Assembly (NCBI RefSeq): GCF_900199725.1
Contig: NZ_LT904904.1
Span: 1,889,932 to 1,953,931, forward strand
DNA: 64,000 nt
Reading direction: 5' to 3'
From: Cytobacillus massiliigabonensis
Lineage (GTDB): Bacteria; Bacillota; Bacilli; Bacillales; Cytobacillaceae
Shown: piece by piece, positions 35,453 through 43,573 of the stretch
Layout: each line of letters starts with the position of its first letter
Position numbering within the stretch: position 1 is the first letter of the stretch
Program-made: the position numbers and the translations under genes
Notes under the pieces: model-generated
Seen by the model: only the letters and a program-made list of their open reading frames with translations
Databases searched by the model: none
Told to the model about the DNA's origin: nothing

Positions 35453-36427
35453 ATGAAAAATGTCCTTATATTCAGTGATTTTGGGATTGATGATATTGTT
35501 GCTGCGATATTTGCTCTGTTTTCTGATGAAATAAATGTGGTAGGCATTGTAGCTGATTATGGAAATGTTTCCAGGAAAGATGCTTTGAGAAACGCGGCGT
35601 TTTTGCAGAATGTCACGGGAGTAAAGACGATTCCAACATTTGGAGGAGCTGTACTCCCTCTGACGGGGGAAAGACCAGTCTACTATCCTGAAGTACATGG
35701 ATTCGAGGGTCTCGGTCCTATTGATCCACAAATGGAAGTGAATCCAGATTTATTTGAAAACTTTAATGAAATTGTTCCATTGATTGAAGAATATGAAAAC
35801 AATTTGATAATTGTTAATATAGGCAGATTGTCTTCATTAGCCACGGCATTTATTTTGTATCCAAATCTAATGAAGAAAATTACTGATTTCTATATTATGG
35901 GTGGAGCATTTAACTTTCCAGGAAATGTAACTCCGGTAGCAGAGGCAAATTTTTATGGGGATCCTTATGCAGTGAAAATTCTGATTAATGAGTCACCGAA
36001 AAAGCTTCATATCCTCCCGTTGAATGTGACAATGTCTGCCATTATTACACCGTCTATTATAAATACCCTTCATCAGCATTATGAAAAAACTCAGAACAAA
36101 ACGGGATTGATTGTAAAACCGATGGTTGATTATTATTATGAATTTTATCAAAAAACAAATCCAGGTATTAGCGGTAGCCCATTACATGATGTATTTACTT
36201 TATGGGCTTTATTTGATGAGGCAGATGTTGTCTATCAGGAAGCCCCTGTTCAAGTGGTAGTTGATCAAGGAATTGCTTTCGGGCAAAGTATTGGCGATTT
36301 CAGAAAAGCTCCTGATTTAGAATCTAAAGATTTTAAAATTCATAAAGTTGCCGTACAGTTTAATTATCGGTCCTTTATTAGATCCTTTTTTGATGTCATG
36401 AAAAATCATAATGGGAAATTATCATAA
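35453..36427 (+). CDS. inosine-uridine-preferring nucleoside hydrolase family protein
   Basis: A 324-residue nucleoside hydrolase fold enzyme that would cleave ribonucleosides to base and ribose using bound calcium. The N-terminal motif is FSDFGIDD where most members have DTDPGIDD; the calcium ligands (the second Asp and the final DD) remain, but the first Asp and the Pro are changed. The central YIMGGAF near residue 150 and the C-terminal LHDVFTLWALF near 248, with the last calcium ligand, are present. ATG 35453 follows AGGAGGTGGG. The substrate may differ from standard nucleosides. Confidence 0.82.
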   Translation: MKNVLIFSDFGIDDIVAAIFALFSDEINVVGIVADYGNVSRKDALRNAAFLQNVTGVKTIPTFGGAVLPLTGERPVYYPEVHGFEGLGPIDPQMEVNPDLFENFNEIVPLIEEYENNLIIVNIGRLSSLATAFILYPNLMKKITDFYIMGGAFNFPGNVTPVAEANFYGDPYAVKILINESPKKLHILPLNVTMSAIITPSIINTLHQHYEKTQNKTGLIVKPMVDYYYEFYQKTNPGISGSPLHDVFTLWALFDEADVVYQEAPVQVVVDQGIAFGQSIGDFRKAPDLESKDFKIHKVAVQFNYRSFIRSFFDVMKNHNGKLS

Positions 36428-36535
36428 AAAGGGTAGTCAAAAGTTTAGTTCACAAGTTTGTCACCGATTTTTCTTCCTTCTTTCTTATACGTCTGCTAAA
36501 ATAGGTTCGTATATGGATAGGAGCGGATAACAATA

Positions 36536-37114
36536 ATGAAAATACGAATACTGACAATCATAAGCATTTTAACCGTACTACTCCTTTCAGCATGTGGCAA
36601 AGGGGAATTAAAGGACGCTAAAAACTGGCCAGTACCAGATTTTACTTACACAGATCAAAATAATAAATCTTTTGGATTAGCAGATTTAGAAGGAAAAGTG
36701 TGGGTTGCAGATTTTATCTATACAGCCTGCCCAGATATTTGTCAGCCAATGACTTTTAATATGAGCAAATTGCAAGAAATGGCGAAAAAAGAAGACATTG
36801 AAAATATTGAATTTGTTTCCTTTAGTATAGACCCAGTTGTAGATAAACCAGAAGTGTTAGCAGAATATAGCAAGCAATTTAATGCAGATTTAAAAAATTG
36901 GCATTTTCTTACTGGATATGCACAAAAGGATATAGAAGCATTTGCGATGGAAAATTTCAAAACAATTGTACAAAAGCCTGAAAATAGTGATACTGTCATT
37001 CATCAATCATATTTTTATTTAGTTAACCAAGAAGGAAAAATTCAACAGCTATATACCGGTGATAAAGAAGTTCCATATGAGGAAATTATTGATGATATAA
37101 AGACATTGCAATAG
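36536..37114 (+). CDS. ypmQ: SCO1/SenC family copper-handling lipoprotein YpmQ
   Basis: A 192-residue membrane-anchored SCO1 homologue that helps build the CuA centre of cytochrome c oxidase. The lipobox is LLLSACGKG near residue 20. The copper ligands are the CPDIC pair near residue 63 (YTACPDICQPMTF) and the His in VIHQSYFYLV near 157, on a thioredoxin fold. The start follows ATAGGAGCGG. It heads the ypmQ-ypmR-ypmS run as in B. subtilis but ends with its own terminator. Confidence 0.92.
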   Translation: MKIRILTIISILTVLLLSACGKGELKDAKNWPVPDFTYTDQNNKSFGLADLEGKVWVADFIYTACPDICQPMTFNMSKLQEMAKKEDIENIEFVSFSIDPVVDKPEVLAEYSKQFNADLKNWHFLTGYAQKDIEAFAMENFKTIVQKPENSDTVIHQSYFYLVNQEGKIQQLYTGDKEVPYEEIIDDIKTLQ

Positions 37115-37139
37115 ACCTACACGATAGGTCTATTTTTTC
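37110..37139 (+). terminator. terminator after ypmQ
   Basis: AATAGACCTA (37110-37119) pairs with TAGGTCTATT (37125-37134), followed by TTTT. Confidence 0.9.
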
Positions 37140-37285
37140 TTGATCCTTTTCTTAGTCAATATTTACATACGATCAAATAGGTTTGGAGCGTTATGTAATC
37201 TATTTTACGTGTTATAATATCAATACTAAGTGTCAAATAGCCCTACAGCTAGATGCTTCACTTTTCTAAAAAGCCGGGTGATAAA

Positions 37286-38122
37286 ATGAGAAAGATTATG
37301 CCATTCATTCTACTTAGTTTACTGTTTTTGGCTTCATGCAATCCTAATTCAGTTATAAAGGAAAAACTAAATCAGCATAAAGAAGTAGCATTAATGATCA
37401 AGGAAAATGTTCCTGAAGAATTTATTCCTCAGGATATTAAAATAGTTTCTGTTGGTGATTCATTAACACAAGGTGTTGGAGATACTACAAAACGTGGCGG
37501 TTATGTGCCATATCTAGAGGCATTGCTTGAAAAAGACAAATCGATTAATGATGCTTTATTTGACAACTTCGGAATTAGGGGAAATCGATCGGATCAGCTC
37601 TTAAAAAAGCTTGCATCAAGCGAGGTAAGGGAAGCTGTGAAAGAAGCAGATTATGTCATTGTAACTATAGGGGGCAATGATGTAATGAAAGTTGTACGGG
37701 AGAATTTCTCTAACTTAAATCTCAAAGTCTTTAGTGCGCAAAGAAGAATATATGAAGATAATTTGCACGGAGCATTGACTGCGGTCCGCAACGAAAATCC
37801 GAATAGCAAAATCATATTAGTTGGGCTGTATAACCCGTTTTTTAAGTGGTTTGCAGATGTAAGGGAAATTAATGTAATTATTGAAGAGTGGAATCATGCA
37901 AGTAAAAACGTATTAATGGAATACCCTAATACTTATTTTGTGGAGATTGCAGATCTTTTCTATGATGAAGGGGAAGAAATCCTGCATACAGATTATTTCC
38001 ATCCAAACGATCATGGATATGAATTAATCGCTAACCGAATTTTCGATAAAATAAATATAGAGATACTAGAAAAGCCTTCAGCTGTTCCAGTTACGGCTGA
38101 AAACAAGGAGAATGGAAATTGA
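37286..38122 (+). CDS. ypmR: SGNH/GDSL-family lipoprotein YpmR
   Basis: A 278-residue exported esterase or lipase-like protein. The lipobox LFLASC lies near residue 18. The SGNH blocks are complete: VSVGDSLTQG near 53 (Ser), the Gly in block II (NFGIRGNRS), IGGNDVM near 130 (Asn) and DYFHPNDHGYELI near 237 (Asp and His). ATG 37286 fits CCGGGTGAT upstream. It overlaps ypmS by four bases. TATAAT at 37213-37218 is a possible -10. The natural ester substrate is not known. Confidence 0.9.
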   Translation: MRKIMPFILLSLLFLASCNPNSVIKEKLNQHKEVALMIKENVPEEFIPQDIKIVSVGDSLTQGVGDTTKRGGYVPYLEALLEKDKSINDALFDNFGIRGNRSDQLLKKLASSEVREAVKEADYVIVTIGGNDVMKVVRENFSNLNLKVFSAQRRIYEDNLHGALTAVRNENPNSKIILVGLYNPFFKWFADVREINVIIEEWNHASKNVLMEYPNTYFVEIADLFYDEGEEILHTDYFHPNDHGYELIANRIFDKINIEILEKPSAVPVTAENKENGN

Positions 38123-38703
38123 AGGATCAGAAATGGAAAAAGCTTTTTTTTCTTTTGCTTAGTTTAATTGTAATATTTTTACTCGTTATATTCATATTAT
38201 TGAAAACGCCAGCAACTGAGGAGAAGTATATAGCAGAAAATTTAAATACAGACGATTATGTTCCGTTTAAAATTCAAACAGATAAACAAGATCTAAACCA
38301 AGTAATCAATCATTATCTAAAAAAAGAGGGCTTAACAGGAGCGATTGATTATAAAGTCATTTTAAATGATGAAGTAGAACTATATGGGCTGATTCCTGTT
38401 TTTAGTCAAGATATCCAGCTAAAGCTTACATTCGAACCACAGGTTTTAGATAATGGCGACATTGTTCTTCAGCAGAAGTCCATATCAGTTGGGCAGCTGC
38501 AATTACCAGTCTCGTATGTTTTAAAATTTATTGGCGATAAATATAAACTTCCAAAAGGGGTGACTATTCACCCGAACGAAGAAAAAATTTATGTTTCATT
38601 GCAAAAAATGAAATTAAAGAGTGATGTGAAAGTAAAGGTTGATGAATTCAACTTAAAAAATGACGATATACGTTTCACTTTATTAGTCCCAGTAAAAGAT
38701 TAA
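38119..38703 (+). CDS. ypmS: DUF2140 family protein YpmS
   Basis: A 194-residue protein with one N-terminal membrane helix (about residues 8-30) and an extracytoplasmic beta-rich DUF2140 domain. It matches B. subtilis YpmS. TTG 38119 is used because AAGGAG at 38105-38110 is spaced for it, and it overlaps the ypmR stop. The tight pairing with ypmR suggests the two work together at the membrane surface, possibly with lipids; this is inference. A bidirectional terminator follows. Confidence 0.88.
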   Translation: MKDQKWKKLFFLLLSLIVIFLLVIFILLKTPATEEKYIAENLNTDDYVPFKIQTDKQDLNQVINHYLKKEGLTGAIDYKVILNDEVELYGLIPVFSQDIQLKLTFEPQVLDNGDIVLQQKSISVGQLQLPVSYVLKFIGDKYKLPKGVTIHPNEEKIYVSLQKMKLKSDVKVKVDEFNLKNDDIRFTLLVPVKD

Positions 38704-38731
38704 AAGGCGTGACAGCAGTCATGCCTTTTAT
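38702..38731. terminator. bidirectional terminator between ypmS and the DUF4397 gene
   Basis: AAAAGGCGTGAC (38702-38713) pairs with GTCATGCCTTTT (38718-38729) with one wobble. It serves convergent genes and overlaps the minus-strand stop codon. Confidence 0.82.
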
Positions 38732-39492
38732 CCTTCAAACATTATGGCTTCAAGCTCCGGCCCGTCAGCAACTGATCCAATAAAGAAGATAGAATATACT
38801 TTGTTTGGTTCTAAACGAACGTGAGGAATGGATAATACAACGTTTTTGGATCCTGCAATTCGTGCCTCAAGATCAACGGTCATTGGCGAAAGTCCGAGAT
38901 AGCTCGTGAATTTGCGGTAGGCGATATTAGGGAAAATGACATCTCTGTCCTTTACCGCAATATCGAAAGCTGGTGCATCATCCGCTAAATGAATGAATCT
39001 TAATTTTGTTTCCCCGTGTGGCACGTGATGCTCATCTTCCAAAGCAAGCCATTTTAAACTTTTTCCGGTCCCGCTGAATAGGAAAGTATAGTTTTTTCCT
39101 TGTCCGACGATAATCTTTCTGCTTAAGACGGTTGAAACCATATTCCCAGCAGGATAGATGTCTACTTGATATTTTCCAGCTGGCAGAGATAGGTAGGTAC
39201 TTGCTTCTTTAAATGGGAAGTCCTTTAATATCCTTGAACCATTTACATAAATATCAACATTTGATGCATCATTGGAGCCATGAACGAAACGTATTTTTGC
39301 AGGATGAACTGCCCCGTTTTGAGGAAGGTTCATGTGCGTCCGCATAGAATGAGCAGCTAGTGTCATATATTTTAAGTGCTTCTGATAAAAAGCGATATGC
39401 ATTGCAGGATCTATATATTTATAATAATTGGCTAATAAATCATAATGTGCCGCTTTTTGAAAGTGATTTTCCTGATTTCTATTTAGAGACAT
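38728..39492 (-). CDS. DUF4397 domain protein, two tandem domains
   Basis: A 254-residue minus-strand protein with a helical N-terminal ~60 residues and two DUF4397 beta-sandwich repeats. The repeats begin IRFVHGSNDASNVDIYVNG near residue 68 and LRFIHLADDAPAFDIAV near 164; the phrase (V/L)xDxAP/AS...D is typical. It lacks a classical signal peptide, although many relatives are surface or spore-associated. TAGGAGCGAGAGG lies just before the start. It shares its upstream region with the TTTGCAAA array and the divergent rsgA leader. Confidence 0.85.
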   Translation of the reverse strand: MSLNRNQENHFQKAAHYDLLANYYKYIDPAMHIAFYQKHLKYMTLAAHSMRTHMNLPQNGAVHPAKIRFVHGSNDASNVDIYVNGSRILKDFPFKEASTYLSLPAGKYQVDIYPAGNMVSTVLSRKIIVGQGKNYTFLFSGTGKSLKWLALEDEHHVPHGETKLRFIHLADDAPAFDIAVKDRDVIFPNIAYRKFTSYLGLSPMTVDLEARIAGSKNVVLSIPHVRLEPNKVYSIFFIGSVADGPELEAIMFEG

Positions 39493-39584
39493 ACCTCTCG
39501 CTCCTATCTAGGTCGTATACGTTAGTAACATATGCAGAACGATCTAGGTTGGTGTCACGATATAGAATTCGTAACTAAAATGCA

Positions 39585-39695
39585 GTTTGCAAAAAAAACA
39601 TAGAATTTGCAAAAAAAAATCGTATCTTTGCAAATCTACAGCGGTTTTCGCAAATAAAATAGTAATTTTCGCAAAAATAACATGTTTTATGAAAA
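39585..39695. repeat. TTTGCAAA-core array, period 20-21 bp
   Basis: TTTGCAAA or TTCGCAAA cores have their central C at about 39590, 39610, 39631, 39651 and 39672, with a final degenerate TTATGAAA near 39688. The period is 20-21 bases. It lies between two divergent genes, just upstream of the rsgA-leader promoter. Confidence 0.8.
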
Positions 39696-39709
39696 AGCAA
39701 AAATTTAGC

Positions 39710-39738
39710 TTTACTTATGGCTGAAAATTCCATATAAT
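39710..39738 (+). promoter_or_regulatory. promoter of the rsgA leader
   Basis: TTTACT (39710-39715), 17 bases, TATAAT (39733-39738). Transcription would begin near 39745, ahead of the leader ORF. Confidence 0.65.
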
Positions 39739-39772
39739 AAAAACATATCAATGAAAAGGCGGGTGAAGTGTA

Positions 39773-39844
39773 ATGGAAAAATTATTAATTGTTCGTACGT
39801 TAATTGTAATTGATTCTTGCACAGCCCAATTCCATTCTGTTTGA
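39773..39844 (+). CDS. 23-residue leader peptide upstream of rsgA
   Basis: ATG 39773 follows GGGTGA (39761-39766) with a six-base gap and opens a 23-codon frame ending TGA at 39842-39844. The first half is unusually rich in branched-chain residues (MEKLLIVRTLIVID). Codons 16-19 contain CACAGCCCA, the 5' arm of a predicted antiterminator. Its likely job is regulatory: ribosome position on it decides whether the downstream terminator forms. Confidence 0.65.
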   Translation: MEKLLIVRTLIVIDSCTAQFHSV

Positions 39845-39913
39845 TATTTGTAGAATTACGTTTGTCTTTCTATGCTTATTAAACCATGGGCTGTGTTGCC
39901 TATGGTTTTTTTG
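39820..39913 (+). promoter_or_regulatory. transcription attenuator in the rsgA leader
   Basis: Terminator: CCATGGGC (39884-39891) pairs with GCCTATGG (39898-39905) and is followed by T7 (39906-39912). Antiterminator: CACAGCCCA (39820-39828), inside the leader ORF, pairs perfectly over nine bases with TGGGCTGTG (39887-39895), which includes the 5' arm of the terminator. The two structures cannot coexist. Confidence 0.7.
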
Positions 39914-39948
39914 TTGTACTTAATTTAAATAGCATGGAGGAACAAACA

Positions 39949-41013
39949 TTGAAATTACAAACAATTGGTTTTAACGATTATTTTGAAAAAGAGTTTCAGC
40001 AATATAAAGATGCCGGCTATGCTGTTGGGCGGGTTGCTCTTGAACATAAAAGAATGTATCGGGTTTGGACGGAAGAGGAAGAGCTTTTGTGTGAAGTATC
40101 AGGTAAATTTTCTTTTTTAGCAGCTTCAAGGGATGATTATCCTGCTGTTGGAGACTGGGTTGTTTTGACAACGAGGGCAGGGGAAAAGCGCGGAACGATT
40201 CATGCGGTTCTGCCAAGAAAAAGCAAGTTCTCAAGAAAAGCAGCGGGAATAAATACAGAAGAACAAATCGTTGCAGCGAATGTAGATACGATCTTTTTAG
40301 TGAATTCGCTAAATGATGACTTAAACCTTAGACGGATAGAAAGGTATTTGCTTCTTTCCTGGGAGAGCGGTGCAAATCCTGTTATTGTCTTAACGAAAGC
40401 TGATTTATGTAATAATATAGAAGAAAAGCTTGCAGAAGTTGATGCAATAGCAATGGGGGTTCCGGTTGTATCGGTCAGTGTGGTTGAAGAGACTGGTCTT
40501 GACGATATACAGCCGTATTTATTACCGGGTAAGACAGTTGCACTCCTAGGATCTTCTGGTGTAGGAAAGTCCACTTTAACAAACTGCCTTTTAGGTGATG
40601 AAAAACAAAAAGTGCAAACGATTCGTGAAGGGGACGACAAGGGCAGACACACTACCACCCATCGGGAATTGATTTTGCTGCCTCAGGGAACAGTATTGAT
40701 TGACACTCCTGGGATGAGGGAACTGCAGCTATGGGACAGTGAAAATGGTCTTGCTGAAAGCTTCACTGATATTGAGACTATGGCAGACGAATGCAAATTT
40801 CGTGATTGCACACATGAGAATGAACCAGGGTGTGCGGTTATTCATGCAATTGAAAATGGCTCATTAGATCAAAATCGCTTAACTAGTTACAAAAAGCTTC
40901 AAAAAGAACTTGCTTATCTTGAAAGAAAGCAAGATAAGCGGGCTCAGTCTGAAGAAAAAAAACGGTGGAAAAGTATCAGTAGCGGTTTGAAGCAGAAATA
41001 TAAAAAAGTATAA
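39949..41013 (+). CDS. rsgA: ribosome small-subunit-dependent GTPase A (RsgA family)
   Basis: A 354-residue circularly permuted GTPase that helps 30S maturation. An N-terminal OB-fold (about residues 25-90) precedes the GTPase domain in permuted order: NxxD-type TKAD near 146, the P-loop GSSGVGKST near 198, DTPGM near 248. A C-terminal zinc site CKFRDCTHENEPGC lies near 281-294. TTG 39949 is used because GGAGG at 39936-39940 is spaced for it. It is longer than standard RsgA and not in the usual rpe-thiN context, so it may be a second, specialised copy. Expression is probably controlled by the upstream attenuator. Confidence 0.9.
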   Translation: MKLQTIGFNDYFEKEFQQYKDAGYAVGRVALEHKRMYRVWTEEEELLCEVSGKFSFLAASRDDYPAVGDWVVLTTRAGEKRGTIHAVLPRKSKFSRKAAGINTEEQIVAANVDTIFLVNSLNDDLNLRRIERYLLLSWESGANPVIVLTKADLCNNIEEKLAEVDAIAMGVPVVSVSVVEETGLDDIQPYLLPGKTVALLGSSGVGKSTLTNCLLGDEKQKVQTIREGDDKGRHTTTHRELILLPQGTVLIDTPGMRELQLWDSENGLAESFTDIETMADECKFRDCTHENEPGCAVIHAIENGSLDQNRLTSYKKLQKELAYLERKQDKRAQSEEKKRWKSISSGLKQKYKKV

Positions 41014-41028
41014 GTTTTAAACACACTG

Positions 41029-41056
41029 CCTCTTCTTGATGAAGAGGTTATTTTTG
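41029..41056 (+). terminator. terminator after rsgA
   Basis: CCTCTTC (41029-41035) pairs with GAAGAGG (41041-41047), followed by TTATTTTTG. Confidence 0.8.
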
Positions 41057-41121
41057 TACATAGAAAAGTCCGTCTGATAATTGGAATTTGAACTTTTCTT
41101 TATAAATGGGCTAATACCCGT

Positions 41122-41149
41122 ACAGGTCAAGCACCTACAACATAATTTA
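41122..41149 (+). promoter_or_regulatory. possible sigma-K promoter of yjcZ
   Basis: AC at 41122-41123, 17 bases, then CATAATTTA at 41141-41149, matching the late mother-cell pattern AC-N17-CATANNNTA. It lies 41 bases before yjcZ. Confidence 0.5.
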
Positions 41150-41189
41150 ATATGGAAAATGCCCTATAATTTATGAGGAGTGAATGAAG

Positions 41190-41360
41190 ATGCAATATGG
41201 ATATGGTGGTTGCGGTATTGATCCATGTTTTTCAGGTTACGGATATCCCGTAGGCGGTGCTTATGGAGGAAATTGTGGATTCTCTGGCGGTTTTGCCTTG
41301 ATTGTTGTGTTGTTTATTCTGCTAATCATCATCGGTGCAAGCTGTTACGGTGCTTGGTAA
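41190..41360 (+). CDS. yjcZ: YjcZ family sporulation protein
   Basis: A 56-residue protein with a Gly/Tyr-rich N-terminal half (MQYGYGGCGIDPCF, GGAYGGNCGFSGGF) followed by one membrane helix (FALIVVLFILLIII) and the ending GASCYGAW. This is the YjcZ/YczM-type small spore protein pattern. GAGGAG at 41175-41180 precedes ATG 41190. Its own terminator and a sigma-K-like promoter make it a single-gene unit, probably made late in the mother cell and built into the spore outer layers. Confidence 0.85.
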   Translation: MQYGYGGCGIDPCFSGYGYPVGGAYGGNCGFSGGFALIVVLFILLIIIGASCYGAW

Positions 41361-41376
41361 ATAAAAAACTTGGATG

Positions 41377-41409
41377 CTGTCTCCTTTCAGGAGGCAGTTT
41401 TTTATTTTT
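41377..41409 (+). terminator. terminator after yjcZ
   Basis: CTGTCTCCT (41377-41385) pairs with AGGAGGCAG (41389-41397) with one wobble, followed by TTTTTTATTTTTTT. Confidence 0.9.
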
Positions 41410-41528
41410 TTAATAAGTAGAATACTGGAATTTCAAATTCTCCATGAAAGAATCAGACAATCCTTTCATATACTTTATTAGCTGAAAATTATTGCACTGG
41501 ACTTGCTTAAACTGGATGGAGGGAGTTT

Positions 41529-42881
41529 ATGACGCAAACAAATTTAATTAAGCCAATGCTCGAAACGATTTATCCCGTCATTGATTATGGAAAAGGAGTC
41601 TACTTGTACGACAAAACTGGAAAGGAATACTTGGATGCATCATCGGGAGCGATTACTGCGAATATTGGTCATGGTGTAGAAGAAATTATTGAGGCGATGC
41701 ATGAACAAGCGAAGCGGGTTTCCTTTGTCTATCGATCACAGTTTACAAGTGAAGCTGCAGAGAATCTTGCAAAAAAGATTGCTGAGTTGTCAATTGGTGA
41801 TTTAAATTGGAGTTTTTTTGTGAATAGCGGTTCAGAAGCTACAGAAACAGCAATGAAAATCGCTATCCAATATTGGCAGGAAAAGGGAGTTTACACAAAA
41901 AATAAAGTTCTATCGCGCTGGATGAGTTATCACGGCATCACGCTTGGAGCTCTCTCTATGTCTGGGCATACCGGCAGAAGAGCAAGATTCATCCCGCTTC
42001 TTGAAGACTTCCCAGTTATTCACCCGCCATATTGCTACAGATGCCCTTACAATCGTGAGGCACCAGAATGCGGGTATGTTTGTGCTCAGGAGCTTGATAC
42101 CGTCATCAAACGAATAGGTGCAGAACAAATTGCAGCATTTATTGCTGAACCGATTATTGGTGCTTCTGGCGGGGCGATCACTCCTCCGAAAGATTACTAT
42201 AAGGTGATCAAAGAGATTTGTGAAAAAAACAACATTCTTTTCATCGCTGATGAGGTAATGACAGGGTTCGGCCGGACTGGACCGATGCTTGCCTGTGAGC
42301 ATTGGGACATTGAGCCTGATATTGTCGCACTTGGAAAAGGAATGGGTGCTGGGTATGCCCCGATTGCAGCTGCATTGGTAAGCGAACGAATTATGGAACC
42401 TATTTTACAAGGATCAAAGGTTGTCATGAGCGGGCATACATTGAGTGCAAATCCGCAATCGTGTGCTGTATCGCTTGCAGTCTTGGAATATTTGGATAAA
42501 AACGAAATTATGAAAGAGATTGACGAGAAAAGCAAGTATATCTTTGAAAAACTAGCTGAGCTTCAGAAGAAGTATCCGTTCATCGGAGATATTCGTGGAA
42601 AAGGACTGATGATTGGTCTGGAATTTGTGGAAAATCAAGCGAATAAAACTCCATTTCCACGCTCATTTCTATTCACACAAAAGTTCATTGGGCAAGCGGA
42701 AAAATGCGGGATAATCCTTTATCCGGCAGGTGCAGGGATAGATGGAGTGAACGGAGATGCTATCTTAATTGCTCCTCCTCTAACGATAACGATTCCAGAA
42801 ATAGATGAATTAGTGATGCGGCTACATGAAACACTTCAATTATTCACAGCAAACTATTTAATAAAAGAGGATGATGCATAA
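41529..42881 (+). CDS. yodT: class III aminotransferase YodT
   Basis: A 450-residue PLP-dependent omega-aminotransferase. The PLP lysine is K270 in VALGKGMGAGY. NSGSEATETAMK near residue 97 and FIADEVMTGFGRTG near 237 are family motifs. It carries a cysteine cluster (YCYRCPYNREAPECGYVC near 165-182) common to this subgroup. In the yodT-S-R-Q-P-kamA group it should remove an amino group from a beta-lysine-derived intermediate. It overlaps yodS by one base and opens the operon. GGAGGGAG precedes the start. Confidence 0.92.
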   Translation: MTQTNLIKPMLETIYPVIDYGKGVYLYDKTGKEYLDASSGAITANIGHGVEEIIEAMHEQAKRVSFVYRSQFTSEAAENLAKKIAELSIGDLNWSFFVNSGSEATETAMKIAIQYWQEKGVYTKNKVLSRWMSYHGITLGALSMSGHTGRRARFIPLLEDFPVIHPPYCYRCPYNREAPECGYVCAQELDTVIKRIGAEQIAAFIAEPIIGASGGAITPPKDYYKVIKEICEKNNILFIADEVMTGFGRTGPMLACEHWDIEPDIVALGKGMGAGYAPIAAALVSERIMEPILQGSKVVMSGHTLSANPQSCAVSLAVLEYLDKNEIMKEIDEKSKYIFEKLAELQKKYPFIGDIRGKGLMIGLEFVENQANKTPFPRSFLFTQKFIGQAEKCGIILYPAGAGIDGVNGDAILIAPPLTITIPEIDELVMRLHETLQLFTANYLIKEDDA

Positions 42882-43573
42882 TGGAAAACTCCTTTAATAA
42901 AATCATCACGATGGAACAAGCAATGGAGAACTTTCAAGATGGAATGACGATTATTTTTGGCGGCTTTGGGGGCATTGGATCGCCACCAACGATCATTGAT
43001 GGCATCCTTGAAAAAGGAGTAAAAAAATTAACACTAATAGGAAATGATACCGGATTTCCACATATCGGCATTGGCAAGATAGTAAGTGAAGGCAGAGCTA
43101 TTAAAATTATCGCTTCTCATATAGGCTCAAACCCTGTTGCAGGGCAATTAATGACTGAAGGCAAACTGGAAGTTGAATTTTCACCCCAAGGAATTTTAGC
43201 AGAAAGAATTCGTGCTGGGGGAGTAGGATTGGGAGCGATTTTATCAGATATCGGCATGGATAATGATATGGTTGCGGGCGGAAAACAAAAACTGCTAGTG
43301 GAAGGAAAGGAATACTTAGTTGAAACCGCTTTGACGGGTGATGTTTCTATTATTTTTGCAAAAAAAGCAGATCCATATGGGAACTTAATTTATGACAAAA
43401 GTGCACGAAATACCAATCCTTTAGTTGCCATGGCTGGGAATATCACCATTGCCGAAGTGGAAGAAATTGTTCCGCTAGGGAGCTTAGAACCTGATGAAAT
43501 TACAACCCCAGGTGTGTTTGTAGATTATATCGTTTCTTCAAAAGGGGTGAATTGGACATGGGCTTGGGAATAG
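42881..43573 (+). CDS. yodS: CoA-transferase subunit A YodS
   Basis: A 230-residue alpha subunit of a 3-oxoacid-type CoA-transferase. The glycine-rich FGGFGGIGSPPTIID motif near residue 28 is the coenzyme A binding loop of subunit A, and EFSPQGILAERIRAGGVG near 100 is conserved. It pairs with yodR, whose start lies inside its 3' end. Together they should move CoA to or from an acid made during lysine breakdown. The ATG overlaps the yodT stop (TAATG). Confidence 0.92.
   Translation: MENSFNKIITMEQAMENFQDGMTIIFGGFGGIGSPPTIIDGILEKGVKKLTLIGNDTGFPHIGIGKIVSEGRAIKIIASHIGSNPVAGQLMTEGKLEVEFSPQGILAERIRAGGVGLGAILSDIGMDNDMVAGGKQKLLVEGKEYLVETALTGDVSIIFAKKADPYGNLIYDKSARNTNPLVAMAGNITIAEVEEIVPLGSLEPDEITTPGVFVDYIVSSKGVNWTWAWE

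Noticed and set aside
41225..41413. 62-residue Arg/Leu-rich frame
   Set aside because: It overlaps yjcZ in another frame and lacks a start signal; yjcZ has a good ribosome binding site and family match.
41461..41500. Sigma-54 or sigma-E promoter for yodT
   Set aside because: No GG/GC pair at the right spacing for sigma-54. CATATACT resembles a sigma-E -10, but no convincing -35 was found.
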